Shown one piece after another: positions 25,826 through 36,019 of a stretch of DNA of 64,000 bases. How positions within the stretch are numbered: position 1 is the first letter of the stretch; each line of letters starts with the position of its first letter. Made by a program: the position numbers and the translations under genes. The DNA is from Leuctra nigra (Eukaryota; Arthropoda; Insecta; Plecoptera; Leuctridae), in contig OW203769.1 in assembly GCA_934045905.1 (NCBI GenBank), positions 25,141,705 to 25,205,704 on the forward strand, in the 5' to 3' direction. The notes below the pieces were generated by a model. That model was not told where the DNA came from, searched no databases, and saw nothing but the letters and a program-made list of their open reading frames with translations.

Positions 25826-26011
25826 AGATTGTTACTCGTCTTCGCGGCTGCCTTGGCAGTCGTAGTGGCGATACCGCCGACACCTACAGCCACCACCCAA
25901 GCACCACCCCCGGCGCCACCTGGCAAGATATCCTTCGCAGGTCGTCCCAAGCGACTGACAGAAGATGATGCCAAGAAAGTCGACACCAGAGTCATTCCTC
26001 TCCCGAACAAG
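25826..26011 (+). CDS. Extensin-like Pro/Tyr-repeat protein, exon 2
   Basis: 62 codons between acceptor TTCCACAG (ending 25825) and donor GTGCGT (26012), both phase 0. Joined to exon 1 it gives a clear signal peptide (MRLLLVFAAALAVVVA, cleavage probably after the last Ala). A Thr/Pro/Ala-rich stretch follows, then a charged non-repeat segment (K-I-S-F-A-G-R-P-K-R, then D-D-A-K-K-V-D-T-R-V-I-P-L-P-N-K). Its GC content is well above its surroundings. It is not recognised as a named family; the charged segment is the best handle for finding orthologues because it is not low-complexity. Confidence 0.82.
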
Positions 26012-26705
26012 GTGCGTGCAGATATTTATTACATTGTCACTGTACAGTAAAAACTCACTAAAATCAAATCTACTTTATATGGAAATGTTTTATCGTAAAC
26101 TACAACGTACCTTCGTGATTTTGAGATTAGTTCAGAGCAAAGGTAGATCAAAAATTTCCAGTCAAGCATTTACGTATTTTTAAGTGAATTGCTTAGAAAT
26201 TCATATTTTGTTTGAATAGCATCAATTAATATTGAAGGCACAGTGTCCTAAAATTTATTTTATTAATTACTCAATTGTACCATTTAAAAAAATAGCCACA
26301 CAGTTTCATAATGAATCATTATGAAATAATTTGTTTACGTCATAAGATTCGTTATTACTATAAGTGAGTTTTTACTGTTGCTGAAACAATACTGATTAAT
26401 ATTTCTATTTAAATCTGCTGTCAGAATTAAAGTACAATATAAAAAAGTTATGTTGTTATTTTATCTTTTAATTTCTAATTCGCCTATAAAATGCCCAACC
26501 GTCCATATTTACATTTAAAAGGAATATATTCCAATCAAGCATTAGGAATTGGGGCATTAGGAATTTAAATAGGAATAATTTAATACGGAAAGTAATTTTC
26601 TTTCATTCATGAATTTAATTAAATATTTAATTAACTAATTATCTAATACCTGATGAAACTCTTAAGCTATCAAGGAACTAACAGTCTTGCGTTGTTGCTC
26701 CGCAG

Positions 26706-28172
26706 ACCCGCGTCAAGTCCGAGGAGACCAAGATGTTGCTGACGACGATGACGGCCGAGAAGGTCGAGGAGATGGTCAAGGAGTTGGTGATGGACGTCGC
26801 CAAGACTCTGCCGACGACCGCCGCCAAGACGCGTCCCACGAGGAGCACGGGCTTCCGAGTTCCCCCGCCGCCCACCTTCACCCGACAGATCTACGCGCCC
26901 CCCGTCGTCCCCGTCGCAGAGTACGGACCACCACCTCCAGTCTACGAGCCACCTCCTCCTCCACCTCCTCCACCCCCACCACCACCCCCAGTATATGCAC
27001 CTCCACCACCTCCAGTAATTGAATACGGACCTCCTCCCCCAGTATACGTACCACCTCCTCCACCACCTCCACCACCACCTCCGCCACCCCCAGTAATTGA
27101 ATACGGACCTCCTCCTCCAGTTTACGCCCCACCTCCTCCACCACCTCCACCACCTCCACCACCCCCAGTAATTGAATACGGACCTCCTCCCCCAATTTAC
27201 GCCCCACCTCCTCCACCACCACCACCACCTCCACCACCCCCAGTAATTGAATACGGACCTCCTCCCCCAATTTACGCCCCACCTCCTCCACCACCTCCAC
27301 CACCACCTCCGCCACCCGTATATGCACCTCCACCACCCCCAGTAATTGAATACGGGCCTCCTCCCCCAATTTACGCCCCACCTCCTCCACCACCTCCACC
27401 ACCTCCACCACCCCCAGTAATTGAATACGGACCTCCTCCCCCAATTTACGCCCCACCTCCTCCACCACCACCACCACCTCCACCACCCCCAGTAATTGAA
27501 TACGGGCCTCCTCCCCCAATTTACGCCCCACCTCCTCCACCACCTCCACCACCTCCACCACCCCCAGTAATTGAATACGGACCTCCTCCCCCAATTTACG
27601 CCCCACCTCCTCCACCACCTCCACCACCTCCACCACCCCCAGTAATTGAATACGGACCTCCTCCCCCAATTTACGCCCCACCTCCTCCACCACCTCCACC
27701 ACCACCTCCGCCACCCGTATATGCACCTCCACCACCCCCAGTAATTGAATACGGACCTCCTCCTCCAGTTTACGCCCCACCACCTCCACCACCTCCACCA
27801 CCTCCACCACCCCCAGTAATTGAATACGGACCTCCTCCCCCAATTTACGCCCCACCTCCTCCACCACCACCACCACCTCCACCACCCCCAGTAATTGAAT
27901 ACGGACCTCCTCCCCCAATTTATGCACCACCTCCTCCACCTCCTCCCCCACCTCCACCACCCCCAGTAATTGAATACGGACCTCCTCCCCCAATTTACGC
28001 CCCACCTCCTCCACCACCTCCCCCACCTCCACCACCCCCAGCTATTTACGCACCACCGCCCCCGGTGTACGAGCCGCCTCCACCAATATACGCACCCCCA
28101 CCCCCGCCACCACCTCCGGTGCTGCCATATGCCCCACCCGTTGTCCCGTCACTAGAATACGGCGTTCTGTAA
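26706..28172 (+). CDS. Extensin-like Pro/Tyr-repeat protein, exon 3 (repeat exon)
   Basis: 488 codons after the acceptor TTGCTCCGCAG, in phase with exon 2, ending at TAA 28170-28172; the total protein is about 551 residues. It opens with a charged helical segment (about 26706-26840, T-R-V-K-S-E-E-T-K through V-K-E-L-V-M-D-V) and then turns into Pro/Tyr repeats. The unit is 25 residues: VIEYGPPPPIYAP followed by about 12 Pro. VIEYG occurs 13 times. The C-terminus (P-S-L-E-Y-G-V-L) keeps a variant of the motif. Every unit carries two Tyr in a polyproline context, as in plant extensins and some egg-shell or cuticle matrix proteins, which suggests a rigid PPII rod cross-linkable by di-tyrosine. 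The role is inferred; no enzymatic domain is present. A minus-strand open frame here is a repeat shadow. Confidence 0.85.
   Translation, partial: TRVKSEETKMLLTTMTAEKVEEMVKELVMDVAKTLPTTAAKTRPTRSTGFRVPPPPTFTRQIYAPPVVPVAEYGPPPPVYEPPPPPPPPPPPPPPVYAPPPPPVIEYGPPPPVYVPPPPPPPPPPPPPPVIEYGPPPPVYAPPPPPPPPPPPPPVIEYGPPPPIYAPPPPPPPPPPPPPVIEYGPPPPIYAPPPPPPPPPPPPPVYAPPPPPVIEYGPPPPIYAPPPPPPPPPPPPPVIEYGPPPPIYAPPPPPPPPPPPPPVIEYGPPPPIYAPPPPPPPPPPPPPVIEYGPPPPIYAPPPPPPPPPPPPPVIEYGPPPPIYAPPPPPPPPPPPPPVYAPPPPPVIEYGPPPPVYAPPPPPPPPPPPPPVIEYGPPPPIYAPPPPPPPPPPPPPVIEYGPPPPIYAPPPPPPPPPPPPPVIEYGPPPPIYAPPPPPPPPPPPPPAIYAPPPPVYEPPPPIYAPPPPPPPPVLPYAPPVVPSLEYGVL
27015..28040 (+). repeat. In-frame 75-bp tandem array within the structural gene
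   Basis: GTAATTGAATACGG begins at 27015, 27093, 27168, 27243, 27342, 27417, 27492, 27567, 27642, 27741, 27816, 27891 and 27966. Spacings are 75 bp except 78 once and 99 twice. The 24-bp extra in the 99-bp units encodes PVYAPPPP. All spacings are multiples of three. Two 99-bp units set 399 bp apart suggest block duplication of five units. Confidence 0.9.
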
Positions 28173-28234
28173 TAAATTAGTACAGACAAAACCCGCAGAG
28201 TGTATTTTCCATGATTGTCTCAATCATAGTGTAA

Positions 28235-28240
28235 AATAAA
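28235..28240 (+). terminator. Poly(A) signal of the Pro/Tyr-repeat gene
   Basis: AATAAA 63 nt after the stop, followed by GTGCAATTTC. Another AATAAA overlaps the stop codon (28171-28176) but is too close to be the likelier one. Confidence 0.55.
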
Positions 28241-30251
28241 GTGCAATTTCGATCAGAATCTAGTACAAATTACATCAAGCATGGCATTAGATCAATGACA
28301 AGTGCTTTGAAATTTGTATTTATCTGACTTCTCAGGTTTTCTGAACGATGGGAAATGAAACAGTGATATGGTAAAGGTGTAGAAATATTTATGTGGATAA
28401 ATGTTAAAGTTGTTTTTAAATCAGATACTAAAATTATTTTTCTTCTTCTATGTAAACTTTGTTGTCTTAAAATAAATACAAAACTAATTGATGATACCTT
28501 GAATGTTATTTAAAATAGCCATGTTTTCCTGACACTGTCCCTTCAAAATATAATTTTATTCCTTGAAAGTACATCGATTTTTTTAATTTTATATTTACAA
28601 GTTCTATTAAAATTTGATATTTAAATAATATTTCACACAAGAACTCGACACAAGAACTATACCTCGACCTAGGATGATCACTCTCCTCGACCAACGTGTT
28701 TGCCAAAATATAGGAATTTCACTTTCCACTTATTCTTTTATAGCGACTATTAGCTTTTGAATGTTCTTGTCTTATGCATTACCTACTCTGGTCTCTTCAT
28801 ATTTTATTATAAGAAGGTAGTTAATAATTATTAATTTGAATCAGACCAATGTCCCCAAATACAAATAAAATATAAAACTTAAATAAATATACACAAGAGG
28901 TGGCAATAAATTACATTCAAAAGTATACATATCACAGTTATCACAGATTGTAACAAAAAATTTACTAAAATATCTCAGATTTGAGATTAAATTTGAACAA
29001 TATCAAAGAATTTAAACTATAATATCATATTAAGTACTAATACAGTTACAGAAAAGGTAAATTAATTATTTATTTATAATTATTATTAATACTTTTCCTG
29101 CGTTAACTTCGTGAGCCATAGCATTTAATACTCCCGAGTTGCAATAACTTCTCTCGTTTTCTACATGCGCTTAGGTAATTATTTATATAATATTTACAGT
29201 AATAATAATTTGTATATAAACAGATTTAAATTATTGTAAAGCTACATGAACATGTACACATGTATAATATGAATTGCTAATTCCCTTAAAACTTTGAGAA
29301 TATTATTATTAATATTAAATTACTAATATTATACACTATTATTCTTCAGTTGTTTGCAATTCGTTTACTGTTTTGGTTTGTGTATTTTTATTTTTATGTG
29401 TAATACATGTTGTGTATCACACCCCAATTTCCAAGCCTCTCTATCCATCCATTGGTCCTCCAGTAGCTCTCTTTTCCTCATCGCCTCAACCACCTCCTCC
29501 TGCCAGGCTCTCTCAGGACGACCACGCTTTCTCCCCCCGACTGGACTCCAGTTCCACATTCTCTGAGCCCACCTGTCGGGATCCATCCGTCGCATATGGC
29601 CGTACCACAACATCTCTTCTCAATATCATCGAGTACCTACTGTTTCGTCACTTCCCTCTGTCTTCTGATTTAAAAATTCTTTATGTTGCTGCTACGACAC
29701 TCGACAACTCTTGAGAAAATTACCAACAACCGGTCACCATTTCGATTTATTTGTAATTTACCATGTTTCGGCATACGTATGAATGTTATGTACTGCAACA
29801 TCATGGTCAACATCGTAGATTTGTATTTTGTTATATAATATAAAACCAATTAACAATTATAATTATTCACTTATTTTTCTTTTGGGTTTTGACTATTTAT
29901 TCCGCAGTTGACAAAAATAAAAAAATGCAAAACAAACACATAGGTAAATCTAATTAAACACTATTTTCAGAAATGTATTTACCATTGTTAAATAGTTAAA
30001 TAAAATGGAAAGATAAATGTAATATACAACATAAACAACATAAAATTTAAAATTATTTTTAGAACCAATATTTATTATAAAACGACAATGACGGTAATTT
30101 TTTTATTATTTAAATAGCTATATACGATTAATAATTAAATAATAAACATAAGACATTATTATAACATAATAAACACACATTTTGCCAATGCAGTATGTCT
30201 GTTTGAAATTGGCGATTTTTCACTTTTAATTATGTGTATAAAATATGCATC
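28241..30251. other. Convergent spacer between the repeat-protein gene and the SLC22 gene
   Basis: AT-rich DNA where the plus-strand structural gene and the minus-strand transporter converge. It includes a LINE carboxyl-end fragment (29400-29720) and the transporter's 3' UTR. I see no other exon. Confidence 0.5.
29400..29720 (-). pseudogene. C-terminal fragment of a non-LTR reverse transcriptase
   Basis: The minus strand reads L-W-Y-G-H-M-R-R-M-D-P-D-R-W, then K-R-G-R-P-E-R-A-W, then D-R-E-A-W-K-L-G-C, the typical tail of arthropod endonuclease/RT LINEs. Just upstream V-L-D-D-I-E-K-R is in another frame, so a frameshift separates them. Only the last 90 or so codons remain. Confidence 0.7.
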
Positions 30252-30428
30252 TTAATGACACGAACAACAATTTCTGATTGACACACGGTCTTCTTTCCTA
30301 TCCATCAGCTGCTCAACAGTATCACACATTTTCTTATCTTTAGTTTCTGGGAGAAGCAAGACCAAGAGGCCAGCTAGGAAAGCAACTGCTCCACAGATTG
30401 TACTGGGGATGAACCAATCAATGGCACC
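30252..30428 (-). CDS. SLC22-type transporter A, last coding exon (TM12 and C-terminus)
   Basis: 58 codons plus stop after acceptor GTTTCAG (ending 30429), phase 0. G-A-I-D-W-F-I-P-S-T-I-C-G opens a membrane helix (A-F-L-A-G-L-L-V-L-L-L) followed by the family's LPET motif and a cytosolic tail ending N-C-C-S-C-H. SLC22 proteins are 12-helix MFS transporters of the plasma membrane that move organic cations, anions or zwitterions such as carnitine or carcinine; the substrate cannot be read from sequence. The same exon in paralogue B (60041-60217) is identical in length and nearly identical in its tail. Confidence 0.88.
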   Translation of the reverse strand, partial: GAIDWFIPSTICGAVAFLAGLLVLLLPETKDKKMCDTVEQLMDRKEDRVSIRNCCSCH

Positions 30429-31615
30429 CTGAAACAAGCAATGCAATGTATTACATCATACACGCTCTAGAGTTATTCTAGTATGGTCTCTCTATGCCTC
30501 TTTTTAACGCAATGCACCAAGTTTTTTTGCAATTTTTTTTGTATTTTTTAATTAATTAGATTTTTTAATTTTTATTTATTTACATTTTCCTATTATGATT
30601 AATGTTTAAAATTCGGAGGCTTATGCTAGTGTATATTAGGTAGTGCTTGGCGGCATTATTTGAGTGAATTTTAGTGCGAACATGCTTTAACAAAATTTGG
30701 CTTGACCCGCCTTTAGATGCCTGCCAGGCTTTTTGTTTTGTTCAGTATAGTAATAGAGGTAAGAAGCTATAGGTATCTGATGGTGGATACTTTTTATATT
30801 TATGTTTGTTTTTCTTCAATTTAATACAATTATAATTGGTTGAGTTATGTTGAAATTGAGATCAACGAATCTATAATGTTCTGACTCGGATTAAATTAAA
30901 TGTATAAACAGTGTTGTGACTTTTCTAGGTAAAGTTATCTAGATAATTATCTATATAATAAAATAATTGGTTATTTTTATCTTTATCAGATAAAGACAAT
31001 ATTGTTATCTATTGACAATTATCTAGATAAAAAATATACAATTCAATATGCATGTGTGTGTATGAACTTGCACGAACCTCAAATGTCCGATGATATGAAA
31101 AAGGAAAATCATCTCCGTTTAGTCGCATTAGTTGGCTTGTTTTGCCGTTCCCATTTTTTAAAAACTCGAGTTCCGAAGTAAGGATTCGAAAATAATTAGG
31201 GGACAGTAGTATTTAAAAAAAACATTGTTTATTACAATTATCTAGATAATTATTTTTTATCTTTATCTATCTAGATGATTTCTTGGACATTTATCTATTA
31301 TTATCTAGATAAAAATCATATTATCTAATCACAACACTGTTTGTAAATATTATTTTGAATGCTACAAAATAAAAATTTAAGAGAGACACAAACTAAAAAT
31401 GCAACCTACAAATTTGTAAGATCAGGGACCTATAGACTAGGAGGTAATTTCTTTACGTTTTTATTATGCGGTTGTATAATGAAAAAGTACTGGAAAAAAT
31501 AAGTAATGGAAAAGAGCATCCATTTTAGGTATATAATAATGTATTGATAATTACTTGTTTTGTGTAACGTTGATGGCAATATTCATAAGAAATGAAACGT
31601 AATGTTTGAATATAC
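30429..31615 (-). other. Transporter A intron containing a hAT-like MITE
   Basis: AT-rich intron between the last two coding exons. The only structured content seen is the TIR element at 30906-31342. Confidence 0.6.
30906..31342. repeat. 437-bp TIR MITE rich in TTATCTAGATAA palindromes
   Basis: The ends AAACAGTGTTGTGA and TCACAACACTGTTT are perfect 14-bp inverted repeats. The interior repeats TTATCTAGATAA many times. CAGTG ends fit hAT elements, and the 8 bp outside CAGTG/CACTG (TGTATAAA, TTTGTAAA) may be a diverged 8-bp duplication. Confidence 0.6.
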
Positions 31616-31800
31616 CAACAAATCGACGATGTACGGTGCTGCTATGGAGCCTACATGAGACATTGTGGAGCTCATGCCGACGGCTGTGTTCCTATTTACT
31701 GTGGGAAACAGCTCTGTTGTATAGATGATGATCACGGAGTACACAGAGCCGATACAGAGACGACCCACCATTGCGACGGCCATTATTAATGTTGTGTTTT
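31616..31800 (-). CDS. SLC22-type transporter A, exon for TM10-TM11
   Basis: 185 nt between acceptor CCTTTAG (31801-31803) and donor GTATA (31615). It enters with two bases completing a Glu codon from the upstream exon and leaves in phase 0. It encodes helix 10 and the conserved loop T-E-L-F-P-T-V-N-R-N-T-A-V-G-M-S-S, then S-H-V-G-S-I-A-A-P-Y-I-V-D-L-L, diagnostic of SLC22. The paralogous exon 61913-62097 has the same length and phases. Confidence 0.9.
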
Positions 31801-32351
31801 CTAAAGGAAATAGAACGAATTTATTATTTGAATTGTGACTTTTGAGACGCCCTCTGACGTCACTTTCAAAGGGACGAAGGAAGATGGCTGCAAATAATGA
31901 TTTCAGACAAGCCTTTGATGCATCTCATCATTGTATTCAAACTTTTATGTGTATGAATCTTAACATCGACATTAATTCTGGCGTACCCCTTTATTGAAAA
32001 ATTTAGTTGATGTTTGATAATTTTATAAAATACCTATAAATAGTGTACGTATCTATATTTCGTTAAATCGTAAATTAAATACAAATTTAACTTTAATTTT
32101 TCTTTTCAAACAGTCAATGTAACTTGCATTTTCTTCATTTGGGCTTTAAATCGTAGAACATTTTAGTGAATTTTTAGTGACAGTTGACCATATGATCACT
32201 TCAATTTAGTGGAGTATTAATTTCAAAGTTCCTAGTTGATTTATTCTTATAATATAAATAAAAATATAACTATATCGTTACAAGTGTGAAGTTACCAAAA
32301 ATGGCCGTAAATTGTCTAGGCCGTGAGTTACCGTAGAATATTTCAACTAAC
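31801..32351 (-). other. Transporter A intron, no recognised content
   Basis: 550 bp of AT-rich intron. I see no repeat or open frame worth naming. Confidence 0.6.
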
Positions 32352-32503
32352 CTCTAGGTACAGCCAATATAGAGAGTAAAGCAGCGGCCGATATTATGTA
32401 GAGAATAGCACAGCAAGGACGTCTTCCAATTACTTTCAGGATTGGAATAGGAAGGACATAGCTTATGGCCTCAACACCTCCAGCAATGGCGACGTAGATG
32501 TAT
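32352..32503 (-). CDS. SLC22-type transporter A, exon for TM8-TM9
   Basis: 152 nt from acceptor GTTTCAG (ending 32504) to donor GTTAGT (32351). Phase: one base completes Arg, 50 codons, one base left. It reads Y-I-Y-V-A-I-A-G-G-V-E-A-I-S-Y-V-L-P-I-P then I-G-R-R-P-C-C-A, the family's helix 8, the GRR loop and helix 9. Too short, with no ATG, to appear as an isolated open frame; found by splice-phase extension. Confidence 0.86.
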
Positions 32504-32678
32504 CTGAAACAAGATTAAGCTTTGATATTACAGATTACAGATTGATATAACAGCTTAGTTTGTAGGTGCTATACTTAACATTTATAGAATAAAATAGAAT
32601 AGAAACATTTTGACGTGAGGTCTTATAGACTTACGTCTTTGATTTTAGTATATATGGGGCAGGTTTTTAAGGCAAGTC

Positions 32679-33010
32679 GCGCAACGCAACGGAACGCAAC
32701 GCAACGCAACGCAACGGAAGTGACGCAGACAGCCGTCTAGACAGGTTGGCGCGCCAGCTTGGCGGGCCGGCTGATAACGCTATATAGCCGCGAGGCATGC
32801 AGCTGCGAGTAGAGAGCTGTTGAGTCAGCGTCGATTCAGCGAAATGATTTCCCGAGATGTTTCGAGAAACGTTAAGAATATTTGAGAAATGAATGAGTTC
32901 ATAATAAATAGCCTGATCACCGGCAGTATGTAGTTAGAATCAACAAAGATTCTGCATCAACCGCGAAACTCCGCCAGCGTCGGTTAACACGGGTGATAGA
33001 CTAAGACAAC
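32679..33010 (+). repeat. Possible solo LTR: (CAACG)n, TATA and poly(A) signal
   Basis: A GC-rich island in AT-rich intron. It has a (CAACG)n tract (32679-32717), TATATAG (32781-32787), an initiator-like GAGTCAGCG about 38 nt downstream, AATAAA (32903-32908), then a GC-rich segment with GTCGGTTAACACGG. This order (promoter, short R, poly(A) signal, U5-like) resembles a retrotransposon LTR. No partner LTR or target duplication was found. Confidence 0.35.
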
Positions 33011-33537
33011 TGCATAGTGTTTTGCGTTTGTTTTTCATAACTTAAAATTCAATGTAAATAGGCCTTTTGTATTTCATTACAAACAGTGATTATGTAGTTA
33101 TTATATAAATAATTACATTTCAATAAATTGAATGTAACATTTTCATATACGTTTTCAACTTTTGACCCAATGTTTTCATCATTTATGGGACTAAATTTTA
33201 TTTTTCTCTCGGTATACAGGACTGACGAGATAACGGAAATAAATCATTTGGATAATGTTGAAAGAGAAATTATTGAGGCGATTTATAATGCTGAACACAG
33301 ATCCGATGCTGGTGTTTCTTTGACTAATGTGGCAGATCTGATTAGCTTCTATGTTTACAAAGTACGCGGTGTTGTTCAAGTATTAATTGATAAATGTTTT
33401 GTCACATTGTTTTAAGATATAGTAATTGGTAATGTTGCAACGACGAAGAAAAGGGAAAACGCAATGTTTCATTGGTACCCGTGTTTGGGTTACAAGGTGA
33501 AATAATTATTGAACACAAGTTTTATTAGTGACTATGA

Positions 33538-33960
33538 CAGTGATAATGATCATAACTGGCGACTTTAACATTGACATCAGGGCCGGCATTAAGTATTACT
33601 AAAGTTAATCTGAGCCGGCTAAACATTTGACTAAATTGGCGGCACAGCCAATCAGATACCTCAAAATGATTGAAACAGTTAAATTTAATCCAAAAGTTAG
33701 TTAATCCAGCAAATTTAACTTTGGTAATACCGGGGCTCAGTAAACTGGAAAACAAGTGGCTCATTGATTTCATGAAAGAAGAATTCGACATGAATCTCGC
33801 AACCGATCCAGCGCTATACACCACGCTTGGTAACACCACCATCGATGTTATGTTCACGCGACGAATTCATCTGTTCAACGTTCTCAACTATGTATCCTAC
33901 TTCTCTAATTATCACCGGCCCATGTTTGTCATCCCAAAATCTTCAACATTAGGGACCATG
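33538..33960 (+). pseudogene. Degenerate endonuclease (EEP-type) remnant
   Basis: Plus-strand translation shows T-G-D-F-N-I-D-I-R at about 33550, the GDFN motif of retroelement exonuclease-endonuclease-phosphatase domains. After stops come W-L-I-D-F-M-K-E-E-F, then T-T-L-G-N-T-T-I-D-V-M-F-T-R and Y-V-S-Y-F-S-N-Y-H-R-P, the usual C-terminal half of such domains. Broken by in-frame stops and therefore dead. No RT was found next to it. Confidence 0.55.
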
Positions 33961-34469
33961 ATTGTAAACTAAACTGTGCTTAGGTGCAATGATTTTGGCA
34001 AAGCAATTTAACAAAAAATAATGTCGAAAAATGAAAACAATCAAATAAATATTTTTTTTGTAAATAAAAACTCTGGAGTCTTCTTTAACGTACCTAACCC
34101 TGTACTATGTCATAACTCATTAGACCTCACGTTTAAACACAGCGGGTGAATTCACTTCACCCCCCTACAATTTTTATTCGTAATAATACAAAAAGGTGTA
34201 CATTCAATATTTTATCCTGTTGTATTCCATGCAACCTGCCTACTTAAAAATTAACACACAAGAATTATACACTTTAATTGCTACGCATTGAAATATTAAA
34301 CTGAAAAGAATATAAAATGTCCCGTTTAATTGTTTAAATTATTTGTTGATTGAAAGAAATAATTGATGACAAAATTCAATGGATTGGCCAAAAAAAAATA
34401 ATAAATTATGAAGATATAAATTATATCTTATTTTCGGTTCTAACCGGCGATTTGCCTCCCTTTCTTTAA

Positions 34470-34890
34470 GTCCAGTAATTTAAAGCAAAAAAGAGCTGAA
34501 CCCACCACTAATTGCAACAGAAGGTTTCAATAAATGAATCGATTCAGAAAAATGCCCTCTACAATATATCCAAAATCCTCCCGAATCCGAGTGCCGGAAG
34601 TACTTTTTAATCATCTTCAAAAAAAATCATGTAACTCCGATTTCGACGAAACTTGGCATTAGCCAAGCGTTTTAGCGTTTTTCTCTAAATCTCATCGTTT
34701 GGGAAACGTTTCGGGACCTCGCAAAACGTCAAATTTCACTCAAAATGACAAATCGTCTTAAACTGACTAAAATATTACTTTTCAATGGGCCATATTTCCC
34801 AAACAATGAGATTTAGAGGAAAACGCTAAGAGAGCTATTTGTGTTCATTTATTATAGTGAACAATTCTGCCAAGTTTCGTCAAAATCGAT
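34470..34890. repeat. Truncated copy of the long-TIR family
   Basis: Starts GTCCAGTAATT at 34470 and shares CCCACCACTAATTGCAAC and much of the arm and central region with 11219-12255. The right arm is cut off near 34890, so it cannot fold completely. Confidence 0.65.
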
Positions 34891-35555
34891 TCTTAAAATT
34901 AAAAATATTAAAAGAAAAAAAAAATATTCTCTATTCTTAAAAAATGTATAATGTAAAATTCTAGAAATGTAATTTTTAATGTTATAAAACTTGTAATTAT
35001 TATATTTGTTTAAAATATTGAAAATACCATAATAAAAGTAATAGCGTAATAAAATTATATCATTCCTTTTATTGTAAAAATATGTGAAATGTTAATAAGT
35101 ACCCTCCCTTATCCACTAAATATTTATTGATAGTAAATCGTATTACTATTTTAATTTCTTTTCAAGTAAAATAATTTACGAGATTTCTTTTGATATCGGA
35201 AACAAATGATTCCCCAGATCATAAATCCCTTAATTAATAAAACAAATCGCCCATATGTCACTCTTCGGGATAATTTGATTCAAATTTACCATGTTAAAAT
35301 GTGCCAGATTAAGTATAACTTTTGGATTATATTTAACTGTTTCAATAATTTTAAACATCTGATCGGCTGTGTCGCCGATTAGTCAATTATTAAGTAATTT
35401 AACTTTGCTAATACCAGCCTTAAAATAATTAAATAAGTAATGTATTATACAAAATACAAAACTTTATGAAATATATCAATACTCAAATACTTAAAATAAT
35501 TTATAATAAATAATTTAAATGTTTAAATAACATTGTCCATGCGTGATTTTCTTAC

Positions 35556-35755
35556 CTGTCCGCTGAGAAGTTGTCTGCGCTTAAGGAGATGACGTAATAT
35601 GTGAGAGCAGTAACACACCACGCATAGAAGCAGATCAGAATGCGTTTCAGAAGTTCTGTGTTTCCGAAGAAAGCTGTAAGTTTTGCCAGTGAATGAGCGA
35701 ACCGCTTATACCACGGTACTTGCTTCATTTCATCCTGTTCTTCTGCCATTGCTTT
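35556..35755 (-). CDS. SLC22-type transporter A, exon for central loop and TM7
   Basis: 200 nt between acceptor CTTTTAG (35756-35758) and donor GTAAG (35555). Phase 0 in, two bases out (AG, completed to Arg by the next exon). It begins K-A-M-A-E-E-Q-D-E-M-K-Q, the charged intracellular loop between helices 6 and 7, then T-E-L-L-K-R-I-L-I-C-F-Y-A-W-C-V-T-A-L-T-Y-Y helix 7. The ATG inside is not a start: reading continues upstream across the acceptor. Confidence 0.86.
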
Positions 35756-35819
35756 CTAAAAGATAAGAAAAAAACGTGTGAGTTTTCACAATGACTGATC
35801 GAAATGCTTTGCCGCGAAA

Positions 35820-36019
35820 NNNNNNNNNNNNNNNNNNNNNNNNNNNNNNNNNNNNNNNNNNNNNNNNNNNNNNNNNNNNNNNNNNNNNNNNNNNNNNNNN
35901 NNNNNNNNNNNNNNNNNNNNNNNNNNNNNNNNNNNNNNNNNNNNNNNNNNNNNNNNNNNNNNNNNNNNNNNNNNNNNNNNNNNNNNNNNNNNNNNNNNNN
36001 NNNNNNNNNNNNNNNNNNN
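35820..36019. other. Assembly gap (200 N)
   Basis: Exactly 200 N, a conventional gap length, so the true size is unknown. The flanking transporter exons leave a codon split as one base upstream and zero downstream, so at least one exon whose length is 2 modulo 3 must lie in or next to this gap. It should code for helices 5-6 and the start of the central loop. Confidence 0.97.

Larger units (their letters stand above)
32504..35555 (-). other. Transporter A intron with LTR-like block and repeat remnants
   Basis: A 3.05-kb intron. It contains a GC-rich promoter-like block (32679-33010), a degenerate endonuclease remnant (33538-33960) and a truncated copy of the long-TIR family (34470-34890). 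The rest is AT-rich and featureless. Confidence 0.6.

Noticed and set aside
26687..27022. Arg/Thr-rich plus frame overlapping exon 3
   Set aside because: Alternate-frame shadow of GC-rich coding sequence; the splice phases support the other frame.
26878..28035. 385-codon open frame antisense to the repeat exon
   Set aside because: The 75-bp unit contains no stop in that frame, so any number of units stays open. It is Val/Glu-rich repeat shadow with no independent start context or unique sequence.
29373..29714. 113-codon plus frame rich in Pro/Ser
   Set aside because: Antisense shadow of the LINE C-terminal fragment on the minus strand.
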